From contig NC_051433.1 of the NCBI RefSeq assembly GCF_001649575.2, positions 24,413,229 to 24,477,228 of the forward strand: a stretch of DNA of 64,000 nucleotides. Direction: 5' to 3'. How positions within the stretch are numbered: the first letter of the stretch is position 1; each line of letters opens with the position of its first letter. Of this stretch, positions 27,001 through 41,000 are shown one piece after another. The stretch comes from Kryptolebias marmoratus (Eukaryota; Chordata; Actinopteri; Cyprinodontiformes; Rivulidae). Made by a program: the position numbers and the translations under genes. The notes below the pieces were generated by a model. That model searched no databases. It was not told where the DNA came from and saw nothing but the letters and a program-made list of their open reading frames with translations.

Positions 27001-29047
27001 GTGATATATATCGTTATTGTGATATAAAATTATCCATATCGTGATATAGAATTTTTTCCATATCGCCCAGCACTACCTGGCACAAGTAATTTTAAGTAAA
27101 CATCTGGGTGTCACATTATTACTGACATTTAGGGTGGATCACAACCTCAGACAGACTCTTAAACAACTTTCCGTTTTAAGGGTTAGGCCCTGAACACGTG
27201 CACACAGGATTTGTCATGCCAAGTCGCAGATGCAAAATCTGAGTAATACAGAGTCATGCAAAAGTTTAGGAACACACCACGATCAGTACGAGCAGTAATG
27301 AAGCATGTGGTGTAGAGCAACCAAAAATGAATGCTCCCTGTAGTCATGCTCCTGTTGGGTCTTTAAACTTTGCTCCTGCCTGAAGAAGACAACAGACTTC
27401 TTTGTTTTGGAGTGAAACTTAACCCACTTTTCAGACTTGCGCTGCTTTTCCAGTGATCCCACGCCAACTGAGTGTGCTCGTGTCACCCTGGTGGATTTTC
27501 ATAAAATTTTAGCTCCAAATCTTTGTAATTTGGAGGTAGTGTCGATAACAAACAAAACACAAGACTGAACTGTCACATTAATGGACAGGGCATTCTTCCA
27601 GGGGTTTGCGTCAACTACTGCGTGATTGGCCAGAAATGTGAAGTGGGGGTGGTTAATGCTGTTCCATGAGCTGCTCCGGAAGCAGTGTGACCACAATTAC
27701 ACTGGGAGTATTAGCTGCTGGGAGCTAACAATAGATTCTGGGATCCAATATTTGCAGTGTGACCACTAATCTCTTCTGGGCAGAGGCCATGTGGTGTGTG
27801 GGGGCTGCTGAATGGACGGCAGGACTTGATGGTCGTCAAAACGACGGCCAACATCCTGAAATAAGTTGTTCTTTTCCTCCTCCATCAACTGAAAGACTTC
27901 CATCTCTGTGATGGTCATAGTGCTGTAAGAACAGGACTCAAACTAATTTTCATGTCATGCAGTCGCTGTGTTTCTGTTGCCATCCCACAATGGCGCGCTT
28001 TGGGGGGAGTGGCTTCCTGGAGATCAGTGAAGGGCTTTCTCTTGGAGTATAAAATGTCCTCGTTGAAAAGAACATCTCTCTGCTACGTCAGACGGAGCAG
28101 ATTTCTGAACTTCTTGCGGAGTAGAAATCCAGCTTAATCCTTGAATTGGTGAGTAACCTTTGGATTCAAACCAATTCAAGATGGCAGCCACAGACAGTCC
28201 ACATGAGCAAACACAAAAATGACTATAACTGTAGGAGTAGCAGAGTCTTTCACAACACATACTCTGAGTGTGAAATCTTGTGATATCACGAGATTGCGCT
28301 CAATGTTATTTTCAAGGTTTGACCAAAACAGCAACAACTCATTTCTCAACAGAAGATGATCTTGATGAGGATTCTGGCATGAAAGGTGGTAAACAATATA
28401 CATGACATCAAGGAATGCAAGGTGTTTAAGTAACGACCAGGCTGAAAGCTGACTCTCAGTGCCTTTGTATAGACCCCACACTCCAAGACAAAATAAACTT
28501 TTTCACACAGAAAGACATATTTGTCAGTCACTGTAGTCCACCACAGCCTGTAGGATACTGTATAAAGCTGTCAGCAGCTCCCTGAGTCCACATTCTGCTT
28601 TAAGAATTTAAGCGCAATGTTTTAATGGCAGCACCAAGTTAAGAGTACAGTTGTGAAATCACTGTTCTCCAGCTGAAAGATATTGATAGACCAAATTTTC
28701 TGAGAAAACATGAAAAAAGTTATTCATACTTCGATTAACTGTCTACAAGACTATTATAATGCTGCTTTAAATCAGTCTGCGTCTCTCACAAGAAGCTCCC
28801 GAGTGAACTGCTCGTCTTTTAACTCAAAAAAGCATTAATGCATAACTCTGGTCCTGGCATCCATTCATAGGCTCCCTGTTTGGTTTGGGATTTAAATACT
28901 TTATTCCTTAATCAACTTTTTAATGGATTTGTAGATCTTATCAACATTCACACAGCAGTAGGAGATCTGCATTTGACCACCCAATACCTTCAAGAAATTC
29001 TGGGATTAAAAACAAAAGTGAAATTGACCTTGAAGAGTCTCTCTCTC

Positions 29048-29087
<40 letters not shown>

Positions 29088-32000
29088 ACTCCCATCTTGC
29101 CCATTTCCACTTTCACTTCAAGTTCAGGTCCTCTACCAGAGGTCTGGGAGCTTCAAGGTTCTACACAGAGATCTCTGAGGCTGTTTCTGGGATCTGTTAG
29201 AGCCACTCTTCCAGTTTGGTGGTCAATTCTCGTTCTCTTCTTCGTGATGTTACAGTCGCTTGGCTTGGGACTGCTACATCTTTCAGCACTGCTTATCTAT
29301 CACCACAATGTCCAGTTGGTTAGCCATCACCCGTTTGTCAGTCTGTATCTGAAAGTCCCACAGTTTCTTAGCCCTGCCATTCTCAACCGCCTTGGGTGGA
29401 GTCTCCCACTTTGACTGTGGGACTTCCAGTCCATACTCGGTACAGATGTTCCTGTACACTATTCCAGCCACTTGCTTATGGTGTTCCATGCATGCTTTAT
29501 CTACCTGCATCCTACATCCTGGACTGTCTCAGGGGCATCTCTACACATCCTGCATCTTGGGTCCTGCCTGGTATGATAGACCACAGCCTCTATTGCTCTT
29601 GTGCTGCCCTTCAGTCCAGCCCTTTCTAGACACTGGAAAGATTTGTTGATATCAGCCACTTCCTCAATCTGCCGGTGGTACATGCCCTGCAGGGGCTTGT
29701 CCTTCCATGAGGATCCCTCTTTCTCCTCTTCCACATTGGGTTTCTACTACCTGAGACATTCACTTAGCAGATCATCATTGGGGCTTTCTTCATGATTTTA
29801 CTTATATGTTACTTAGCTGCATTTTTTATTAAAAAGGCCCTTTTGTCAGTTTTTGTTGGTTTTAAATATGCTGTTTATTTAAATATGGCCTTGGAATGGA
29901 TCCACACCATTGTTTTAAAACTGAAATAGTGGGTAGATATTTACATAAACTCGTACCAATATGGTGCTGTAGTTCACAATTACCAGTCTTTTGAGGTATT
30001 TGGGTTATTTTTCCTGCACAAGGCATGTAAATCTGAGCTCCTTCAAGTGAATCCGTAACTCTTCACCTTAACAGACCTTCTCACAAAACATTTCCATGCC
30101 GCTGTAAACGTTTTTCATTTTTCAGTGACCCAGAGATGTCTTTTGAGTTGAACTGACAAGACATGCTCGACAGAGAGAGTGTATGTGTGTGTGTTAACAC
30201 TGCTCTGGCGCTCCCAAGGCGTTTGACCGCAGGCCTTTGCTAACAGACTGACCCCATGCCTGATCTCATTGCCCTGAATCGCCCCCAGTTCTTAAAGCTA
30301 CAGATGCTTTCCCCTGCGGGCAAGCAGCTGACAAAGCTACTGACAACTCGTAGAGGACAGATGAAGGGAGAAAAAGAAGGGAAAAGCAAGGTAAAGAGAT
30401 TATGTAAAACCACAGAGGGCTGCTACATCCTCTAGGAATAAAGATCTGGCCTTAAGAATGAGAGTGTTTGTAATTTTTTTTAGCACTTTCTTTTGTTTAA
30501 TGCAGTGCTGCGCACATGCTTTGTTTCCATGTACTTCCTTTTAATAGTGAATAAAAACAGCCATTGTTTCTGAGGGCTGCTCATTTCACACCCATCATTC
30601 ACATTTAGTTAAGTCTGTCTCTTCAGCTGTTCTGGTGCGAGGGGCAGCCTGTCCCTCTTTTTGAATTCTCCTCAACTTTAGATTAATGAGCTACTATTGT
30701 TCTCTCCCATCTTATAAATAATTCACACATCGTGATCTTTTAAGACTAGCTCATAAACACGTCACCTTTATGTCAACGTCTTTTCTTCTTTTTCAGAATA
30801 TAGGTGGGCCCCATAAAAAGTGGATGGATGGATGGATGGATGGATGGGAAGGAACCAAAGCAGAGGAAACTTCAACCTCCTGTTTTAACGAAAGCATTGC
30901 AACATAACACCGGGCTTACAAGCTGTGTGCGCGCAGGCTGCCATCAAACTATGCTGGAGTGTCTCCAGGCTTTTTGATGGAGGGAAGCACAAAGCGAAAG
31001 AAAGTGAAATGACATGGGGCATTTTTGTTTGTTTTTTTTTTTTCCTTTGGTGTCCAGTGACTCTGCAGGTCTCTATGGAAAGTCAGCTCCTTCAAAAGCC
31101 ACACACTGAAGAAAGAATGGAGGAGCAGCTGACCCAGTTTGAGACTTGTGATAAAGTTTGAAATATTTATGGTTAAACAGATACACAAATATGAAGTTTA
31201 AAGCATTTCCAATAAAGGAAGGGATTTTGGAGCAGTGACCACATTAGCGGGGTAAAAAACATTGTGAAAATGTGAAGAGCAATTTGCGTCGAGGTCACAC
31301 TTTTGATTTCAGCGCGCACGGCTTCTGCTCTTTCCGAGAGTGAGAGGAAAGAGGAGCTCCTGCCCAGTGGCTTAAATCACGATGAAGTCTTTACAAGGCT
31401 GTAAATCTGAGACTGATATCTTGGCAGTGGGAGGAACTTTAGAAGTAGAAATGCTCGTGGGACAGCTCAGAGATTAAATAAATCAACCCACCCCCGCAGC
31501 GAGCAAACATCCATTAATCGCTGTGTCCATCATGCGCAGATGATCGCTTCTGCTTTGTCGGCGGTGGCCAATGACAGGATACAGAGATTATACTGGGGGT
31601 ATACATTACGGCTCATCTCGCTGCATTGCTCCGAGAGATGACTCACTTTGAGGAGGAGAACTAATCTTCCTCAGGGGAATATCTCACACCGAGGAAAACA
31701 ACGCTTACATGATCAGTCATCAAACCTGTCAGGCGGCACAAAGGCGCCGCTGCCACAAACTGCACGTATGACGCGTGGAGATCTGTCAGCCAAACGCACA
31801 ACCAGAGAAAACGCCAAAAAGCCATGGGAACACAGTAAAATAAACCACAAGTGGAGAATGTTTTTACATTTCTACCGAGTGTGATCCAGAGTACACACAC
31901 CAACAGAGAAATATAGACAGCCGCGCCTGGTTTCTCTCCCAAACGACTGAAGGTGATAGAAGCCGTTTAACCTGAGTGCTTTCCCCACAACATGACGGCC

Positions 32001-35000
32001 TGTAAGAGGCAATAATAAAAGCTGTCTTTATCAAAGAAAACTAACAATGCAATCCCTGGTCAGGTCTGCGAGAGAATGAACTTATCCATTTAACAAATGA
32101 TGCAGAGCATAGCTGGAGTTAGCATGTCAAGCTGACATTAAGTTCCAGAGTACAGCGGGAGGAGCAGGTGGGGAAGCAGTGCTGTGGTGCCTCTCAGCAG
32201 AGGAGAGACTTATTGACTTTTTCAGTGAGTTGACAGAGCCTCAGCAGCTCCATATGCTCACAGAGAAAGAGTGTGGATTCTCTCGGTGGGGAAGAAAAGG
32301 AGAGTTTGGGCTCAAGAATCATTACGATTTCGAGCTTGTAAACTGGCGTTCAAGACGGTTTTTAGTTTGAACTTCTAAATCAAACCTTGTAATTACACAT
32401 AAAACTGCGTTGAAGGGAAAATATTAATCACTGCCACGAATGGAACAAAAAAATAGTTTTGGTTCCGGCAGCTTCTTTTGGACAACTTCAAAGAGAAAGA
32501 GTAAAAGCAAACAAATGCTTCATGCACACCCAGGGAATAATTTGGTTAACTTTTGTTTCCTCAAAGCAGAGGATTTCAAACTGTGAAGTGCAGCCCCTTC
32601 AAGGTATGTGGTGTCATGACAGAAAGGATGTTTCCGTCTTGAAAACTTATATTTCAGCCATAAAAGTTGCAGGCAGAGCTAATGTTTAGACTTTGTTGAT
32701 GTGTTACAAAAACAAGCATTTTCATGGCAAATACATGGCTCAAATAGCAATCTGATCAGTTTTGCGTTCACAGAGCCAAAAATAAAACATTGAAAGAAAA
32801 GAACCTTGTATCAACAGTGAAACATGGAGGAGGCTCGGTTATGATCTGGGACTGCTTCGCTACATCTGACACAGGTACAATGTAAGCTCAAGACTATCAA
32901 GGCCTTCAGGAGTGAAATGTGCAGCTTGGTCTCAGTCACAAGTCATGGGTCCTTCAACAGGATAATGGCCCAAAACACTCAAGATGGGTTGGGAACAACA
33001 CAATGGTTTATTCTGAAGTGACCCTCTGAGCCCTGATCTAAATCCTTTTGAACATCTGTGGAAGAAGCTGAAACATCTGAAGAAGGAACCCTTCAAACCC
33101 GAGACGGGTGTTTTGTCCCACTCCTCATGAACAAACTGCTCCAACTGTACACAGGTGAGGAAGTCTCAGAGAGTGTTACAGAAATCACTTCTTTCAATGA
33201 CTGCCTCAAAAGGTTGATCAACAAAATATTAAGTTATGGGTACCATCCTTTTCAAGGCTACATTCATTGGTTTGTTTTTTGAAATAATTCTGTTCAACCA
33301 AAATTCAGACATAATGACTGATTTTCATTAGTTGATTTTTTAGTACATTTTTCCTTAATATTACTTTTGTCAGTTTCAGGTTATTTCAATGACCTTTATG
33401 GGTTTTTTTCTGTCTTTATTGAAAGGGTACAAACAAGCGGTTTGTTCTGTTTTGCTACAAAGGTTTCACATGGACCATTGCTGGTAACAGACTGCAGTTG
33501 ACCTGGTCTTTAGGGTAAATAACCTTAAATTTAAGAACCATCCAACGCAAAAGTGATGGTGGTTTAAAAGGTTTTTAAATTTTTTTCATAAACTGCTATG
33601 AAATGTTTGAGATTGTGGTTATTTTAAAGGTGACAGAAATCCACAGTGGAACTGGACACACCGACTAGTTATTGGCTCTTCTACCCTGGAAGAACTTCTG
33701 CCTGATATTCAAAATTGATATTGATAATGCTCTGAGTACTTTCTGCTGCAATTAAAATATTGATTACTGATTAAAACTTCAAAGAACATCACTTCAAAAA
33801 ATCCAATCTATTCCTTCAATATCATAACATATAAACCCATTGTTGCAAAAGGTGCTAACTATCTGCCCTCTGATTGGACAGTCTGATTTGTCCCCATTCA
33901 GTTAGTCTGAGGAATAAAAACTGGGCCAGAACTCACACTCAACATCTGAGTGACACAGAGACCTGACGTTTTACAATTTCCTACTTTTCTGTTTTAAACA
34001 GACGTTCACAAAACACTTCCATATTCTTGGTGTCTTCTTTTTAATGCAAATCTTTTCTACAACTGCTCAAAATCCTTTCCACAGATGTAGACACTTGAAT
34101 TTCTCAGGCAGATTTATTTCACAGGGTGAAAAAGCATGATTTACAACCAAAACCTCTGAAACCATTTATGAACGATAATTTACAAGCCTCAAAATCTTTA
34201 TGACTCTAACCTGAGCCCATAAAAAGGATCCCATCACCTCTAAACCCTCCTGCTGGTGTCTTACATTCCCATTCCAGCATCTGAAACATTTTAGAGCAGA
34301 ACTCAAGACTTCTGCTGGAAAAGTCTTGAGAAAGAGAAGTGCTGCGGGGGTTCGCGCTGAATCCCCGCAGACTTTTTATCGTGTCTGCATCTGGGCGCCG
34401 AGCCTACAACATCAGGCACACATTTTTCAACTGGGCTTTTTTCCAGATGAGCACACCACTCAGCTGAACCCTAGCCAAGAGTAAAACAGAGCTCATTACT
34501 GAAAAATGTGCTCGCAGGCTCACATTTAAAAATGTGTAAGTAATTTTTAAATATAAACTACGAGAAGGAGAGAGACACTGGACCTTTAGCATCTGAAAGC
34601 CAAGTGCAGATTTCACATGTTTGGCTTGCAGAGCCGGTGGAGGGTTTCACTCATGGAAGATCTGAGTCCCTGCACGGGAAGTCTTCCAAGTTTCAGAGTA
34701 AACCTGTACAGTTGGTTCTTTTGAGACTCCATGGTGCCTGTTTTGCCACAAAAGACAATGGAGACAATTGTGCTTGCATCTTCTGCTTTCTTGGTCCTGC
34801 TGACAAAACAGACTCGTCTAATCCTCTTTTTATAGCACTGAGGGTGGCTGAGCCCCCACTATGGGGGCTGAGTGGCACTTTTTCTCAAGATGATCATTTT
34901 TAAAAGTGTGTGTGTGTGTGTGTGGATTCGGGTGACTGAGTGGACTTACTTGATCTTCTGGATCCAGATGCAGTAGTCTGTGATGTACAGATCATTCAGT

Positions 35001-38000
35001 ACGTAGGCCGGGTCGTTATCTCGGAAGACTTTGTGGATATCCAGCAGACATTTGAGGACACAGGCTTTCCCTGGGCGCAGGAACACAGCATGGCAGGCAA
35101 ATGGAAAAACAGTGTTATTTGAGCTCAGTATATAAAAAAAAAGAAATGACAACACACACACACCGCAGCTTGTGGCAGACACAGCATCCATCTTAAGGCT
35201 TGAAGTCATTGTTCCATACATAAAAGCCAAGGTATGAGATGAGAGGCAAATCCCAGCACGCTGCAGAGTAATTTGATCCATATGTTACAAGAAGTGTTCT
35301 TGAGTAAGAAGTGGCTCATCTGAGACATAAGAGACAAAGGAGCTGAGTGGCAGAATGGCTTTTGACATCCAGGCTCTCGGTTGAAAGGTGGTTTTCTTTA
35401 GACTGCTTGTTCTTTGTAATTTTCTACCTGACACCAGTTTTAATCAATCCATCATTCTCTCTCAACCCATTTAGGTCGTTATCTTCTAGATTTTATTAAA
35501 AATAAATAAATATCAATCAAATCAAGCACAGTGAAAAAAAAAAATATGTGCATGACACAGTGGCCAACACAAGTCCCAATTGGAAAGCTCAAAGCTTTAT
35601 TTATTTTACCCCTAATCTTTAAGTGTATCAAAGGTATTCCTAGTGGCTTTTTGTATTTGCTTCAGTCAAACTCTTTAATGGTATCTGAAGGAGACTTCTT
35701 ATTAAAAAAACAAAACAAAAAAAAACTATTGTGTGCTTCAAAGTGTATAATTGGGTGTCCGATGTCACTACCAACTTAAAAAAAAAACAACCTGATTTTG
35801 TCATTTTCTTTGGGGTCTAATGTTCAAAAACACCTAACACAAAAAGTCTTTTAGATTTGTAGAGAGTCGGTGGATCACACATGACAGCTAAGAGCAAAAT
35901 TATTCAACCTCTCAATCTTTATCGCCAGCCAACTTCAACCTGCCGTCAGAGACAATGAGATTGTTTCTAAAAAAGTTATCAGAGCCAACTGCCCGTGGCT
36001 GAAGTGGGATCAAGGGAAATGTATATTACAGTATTTTCTGAATCATCCTTTGTCAGTGTAGGTACTGAATGAGTTGTAAATTCATGGATGAAAAGAGACT
36101 TTTAGTCGTTTTCATTTGTGGTAAAAAAAAAAAAAAAAGACATGTCTTCATAAGGTTAGCTACAACTACCCCAATTGACCCTACAGTGGAAACTGCTATA
36201 TTGTTGTACATTTACCACTGGGGAAATTGATAGCTAAATAAATAAATTTACAAAATAATGAAAATGCTGATCCTGTTAATAGTGATTCTGCTGAGGTATG
36301 CTTGGCTGTAAAATGTGGATGATAGTCCTTTAGAGCCACTATCCTGCATGTTTTAGTTGTTTCTCTGCTTTGATACACCTGATTTGAGTGACTGAGTGAT
36401 TAACAGGCTTCTGCAGAACTTGAAGACCTGCTGAAGAGCAGAGAAACAACTAAAACATGCGGGGTAGTGATCCTCGAGTACTGGAGTTGGGAATCACTGG
36501 ACTAAAACTTTGAAGCGATGTCTATGATATTGTTATAAATTGTGCAGGGTTTGTTTTTTGAGTTAAGTCGTGGTTGGAAGGCGAAAAAGTGACCAGGTAT
36601 GGGTTTTCAAAGACCAGTAAACCAATCATCAAAAAAGGAGAGAGTGTAGAAGTTTTCTGCTCCGTTAACATCTTTGCATAGCCATCTTTCTAAACATGCA
36701 GGGAACTTACCAAAAGTAGTTTAAGTTTAAGAGTTTAAGACTTGTCAAGCAACTAAGCAGCACTGACCAAGCTTTGTGGTTTATTTACAGTCAACAAAAC
36801 ACTCTACAAGCTGTTTCACAATAACAATTTTTCCAATATCACCTATGTTCAGACAGAGAAAATGAAGTAAAACCTACTAAAATAGTTCGAATTGAAGATA
36901 CTTTATTTCAAAGTGTGGAAAATTTAAAAAATGTTTTGGGAGGTCACAAAACTGACAAGTATACTTTGAAATGGTTTTTAGTTGGGAGGCTGCCACAAAT
37001 ATGTCACATGTACTGAACCACGCAGAATCAGCTTCAACTAGTCTGACAAATGGCTTTCCCCTCAAGTATACAACAACCCAAACTATTGCAAACTTTCTGC
37101 AGTCAAACATATAAACAGCACTGCAAGGCCAACAACTCACTGAGGGCAAGACAAACTGCTTTGCTCCACCTCAAAAGAGCTGGTCGGCATTGTCCAGAAA
37201 CATTCCAGACCATTCCAAATAAACAGCACCCTCGCAGTGAGGAAAACCTTAAACAAACATTTGGTTCTCATTTAGGCATGGAATCATTTACAGAGAACTC
37301 TGCCTGAGAAGCCAGTACTTGGATTATATGAAGCAAAAAAACAGATGCTTCCAGGATTTTACTTTTTTTTTGTATGAGGAAGATGTATAGTTTCCTTCAT
37401 TTGTGAAAAATTGGGGGAAAATTCATATTAATTCTTGCAGAACTCTAGTGAGTAACGTGGGTTAATTTGGTAAAGCATTAGGTTATGAAATTAGTGGGAA
37501 AAACTGTTACAAAGGTTTCAACAGTGATTCAAAAGCTTGTAGTGTATTTTATTACAACTGCATTTGTATTAAACAAATACATATTTGACATTATAACAAG
37601 CTGTCTTCTTCAAAAACAACTCAAACAATGCAAATAACTTAAAATGCCAAAAATGTGCCATAAAAAAACTAACAAAAAGGTTTTTTTTTAAATTCCATTG
37701 CACAAGATTTTTCTCTTTTAACACCACAGTAGAATTTTTTGAAAAAGGAGGTATGCCACTTTTAAAATAGTTCCCCTAAAGAACAGATCCTGGTAAAAAA
37801 AATAAATACTATAATCGGTGGAGCAGATATATGATAGTTCAATGGCTAAATAGAACCAGCCATGTTGCTGCCACTCCACTGATTCTCCTATGTGTACACA
37901 TGTGCAGACATCCTCAAAGACTGTCTGCTGTATTGGTTCGTGGGTCAAAGAAATGAAGCAACGAAGCAGCTTAAAGGAATGCTTGTTTTTAAGGCTGAAC

Positions 38001-41000
38001 AAGTCCTGATAACAATTAATTAGGTAGACATAAGGAAGTCCTGCCACTTGGATTTTTCTTGAGGTCTGCAATTTCACCAAAACTAGTCTTCATCTTTAGA
38101 TTTCTCAGACCAGGTCTACCAAAAAAAGGTTATCAAAGCCTCAGAATCTTTTTCTTAGCTCTTTATATTGTTGTAGGGGTTTCTCTAAACCTTTACTGTA
38201 TCTGCACAGAAAAGTTCTGTAGACAGTCATAGCTCATGGAAGTTGTTCAGATGAGCTTTTACAGATCAGAACTACAGAGCTTCCTCCTTAGGAACAAGGT
38301 GAGAAGCTAAGCTATTAAGGGGGGGTTCAAAGTAGAAATATTGCTTTTTATGCCAAATTAAGTTAAGATGGTTTGGACATTTGGCAAGGATGCCTTCCAG
38401 ACGTCTTATAAGTGGAATGTTTCAGAAATGTCCCATTGTGTGAATCACACTACTGAAATATTGTATTTTAAGGTTGGCTTGGAAACACCCCTGAAGGAGA
38501 AGGAAGAGGTAGCTGAAAGAAGAGAGGTCTGAGGATCTCTGCTCAGACAGCTGCATCCAAGACCATGAATAAATGGTTGGATGGCTAGATGAGTGTGTGG
38601 TTATGGCCTGAATACATGGTTCACCAGAACACGAGATCCAGCCATTACAAAACACTTGTAGACATTGGTGAAATGTTGCCCATAAAAACAATACTTCTTT
38701 AAGAGTAGATCTGACAAAGACTGACAATTATAAGGCCCTGGATTTATGTGCTAATGAAAAGGTCTACAATGGACAGTCTATTAAGTTACTCTTTACCCCA
38801 TCTGTAGTATGAATGCATCCAGAGAAAAATACACTGAAGTAAATTGTTTTTTGAAAACTTTTCCTGTCCTCTAGAAATCTTAGTATCCCTGAGAACCACC
38901 ATGATCTGAAGTCCTGAAAATATTAGATTGAAAGCACATCAATACATTAAAAAAAAAAAATCTCACTTCACAGTAAATAAAGAGCTACTGAGTAAGAAGA
39001 TCTTTACGCTGGAGATACAAGTATGTTTTGTGGGTAAATGTCTCCTCATATCCAACGTGCCCCGAGTTTTCCCCAAGGTCTCCTTCCAGTTGGGCCAGTA
39101 CCCTTTATAGGGTGGTATCCAGGTGGCATCCATACCAAGTGCTACCTCATCTGGCTCTTCTTGATGTGGCGGAGCAGTGGCTCCACTCAGAGACTGTCCC
39201 TGATAACTGAACTTCTCACCCTATCTCTAAGGGAGAGCCAAGCTACCCTGCAGAAAAAGCTTTTGACCATCTGTATCAGAGATCTTATTCTTTTGATCAC
39301 TACCAAGAGTTCATGAGCACAGGTGAGGGTAGGAATGTAGATTGACTGGTAAACAGAGAGTTTTGCATTGCAGCTCAGCTCCCTCTTCACCACAACCTGA
39401 AATGTTCCTCTTGAATTCAAAGTTCAACCATCGACCAGATTCTTTTTTGAGCTGAGCTTTTTACATACCTCGGCAACCTTAACCCTGGTTAAATATGTAC
39501 CTACCCTAATGCCCCCAGACTCAGCTTCTTCCACGGAAGACATTCTTCCTCAGAGTATTCCTTCCACCACCTAACGACATACCTGGTTGAGGTCAACAGC
39601 ACCCTACATTCACCATACACACTGTTGGTAAAGTGTTGCTTTCCCTACCTCAGCCACCTAATAGTTTGCTAGAATCTCCTTAGAGCCAATTTAGAGTCTC
39701 TGTCGAGGGCCTCACTAAACTTCTCCCACACCTGAGCCTTTGCCTCAATCTCAGCAACAGCCAGGGCTGCAGCTCACTTGGCCTGCCGATACCCCTTGGC
39801 TGCCTTTGGAGTCCTACCAGCTAACAGGGCTCGACAGGACTCCTTCAGCTTGACAACCTCCTCACCCAGGATATCCACCACTGGGTTCTCTGATGGCCAC
39901 CATGAGACCTTCCAGCCACAGCTCAGGGCAGCCGCCTCAACAACGGAGGAGTAGAATATGGCCTACTCTGGTTTAATTACCCCTGCCTCTGCTGGGATGC
40001 AGTTGAAGCTCTGTCGAAGGTATGAGTTGAAAATCTTTCTGATGGGGTTCGTCTGCCAGGCGTTCCCATCAAACCCTCACTACAGGTTTGGGTCTACTGG
40101 GTCTGGTATCTTCCCACACCATCTGATCCAACTCACCAGCAGGTGGTGATCAGTTGACAGCTCTGCTCCTCTCTTCCATTTGTGTGTCCAAAACACACAA
40201 ATGCAGGTCAGATGACTTGACTACAAAGTCTTTCAGTCTATCATCTATCTGTGGCCTAGGATGTCCTGGTGCCATGTGCACGTATGGACACCTTGTGTAT
40301 GAACATGGTGTTTGTTATGGACTAGCACAGAAGTTTGTTAGCTACTCAGGTTCAGATCGAAGAGGTTGTACCTCCCAATCACGTCCCTTCAGCTTACACT
40401 GTCACTACCCATGTGGGCATTGAAGACTCCTAGAAGGATGACTGAGTCCCCAGCTGGAGCACATTCCAGCACCCCCATTAAGGACTTCAAGATGGCTGGG
40501 TTCTTCTGAACTGCCATTTGGTACATAGGCACAAACAACAGTTAGAGAGCCTGTCCACTCACCTAAAGGCACAGGGAAGCTACCCTTTCATCTACTGAGG
40601 AAAACCGGGGGGTATAAGTAGGTCCACACCAGCCCGGTGCCTCTCACCATGGGCAACTTCAGAGTGGAATAAGGCCCAGCCCTTCTCAAGGAGATTGGTT
40701 CCAGAGCCATGCTGTGTGTTGAGGAGAGCATCATGGTGAGGGGAACTGGAGGGTGGGTGAAGATGTATCAGTTTTGGCATCTCTCTCAGCTGCAGTGAAC
40801 ACGTACTGAAGTTTAAAATTGTTTTACATTCCATGACCTTCATGTGTGTGTGTGTGGGCTCTTGGATAATGCTAGGGGCAACACTGCTCTGAACCTATGC
40901 ATGCTGGGATTGAACATTTCCTGACTTTTTAATAGTTGTCTATAACTAGGTCAAAGTGCCTATTTGACTTCTGTGATGAGATATCCCAACTTTCCCAGCC

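Larger units (their letters stand above)
16519..34949 (-). other. shq1 intron 10 (18.4 kb)
   Basis: Contains two Tc1 elements (21756-23189, 23340-24660), the second MITE copy and a hAT element (25.4-27.1 kb), a REL-endonuclease LINE (29.1-29.7 kb), an L2 piece, a Tc1 3' part (32780-33445), two sequence gaps and several foldbacks. I recognise nothing in about 16.7-17.7, 20.1-21.7, 30.1-32.7 and 33.5-34.9 kb. Confidence 0.8.

Noticed and set aside
27575..27700. Possible third copy of the 3279-4048 MITE (AGGGGTTTGCGTCAACTACT and GATTGGCCAGAA)
   Set aside because: Similarity to the other two copies covers only about 60-70 bases and is weak. No ends could be found.
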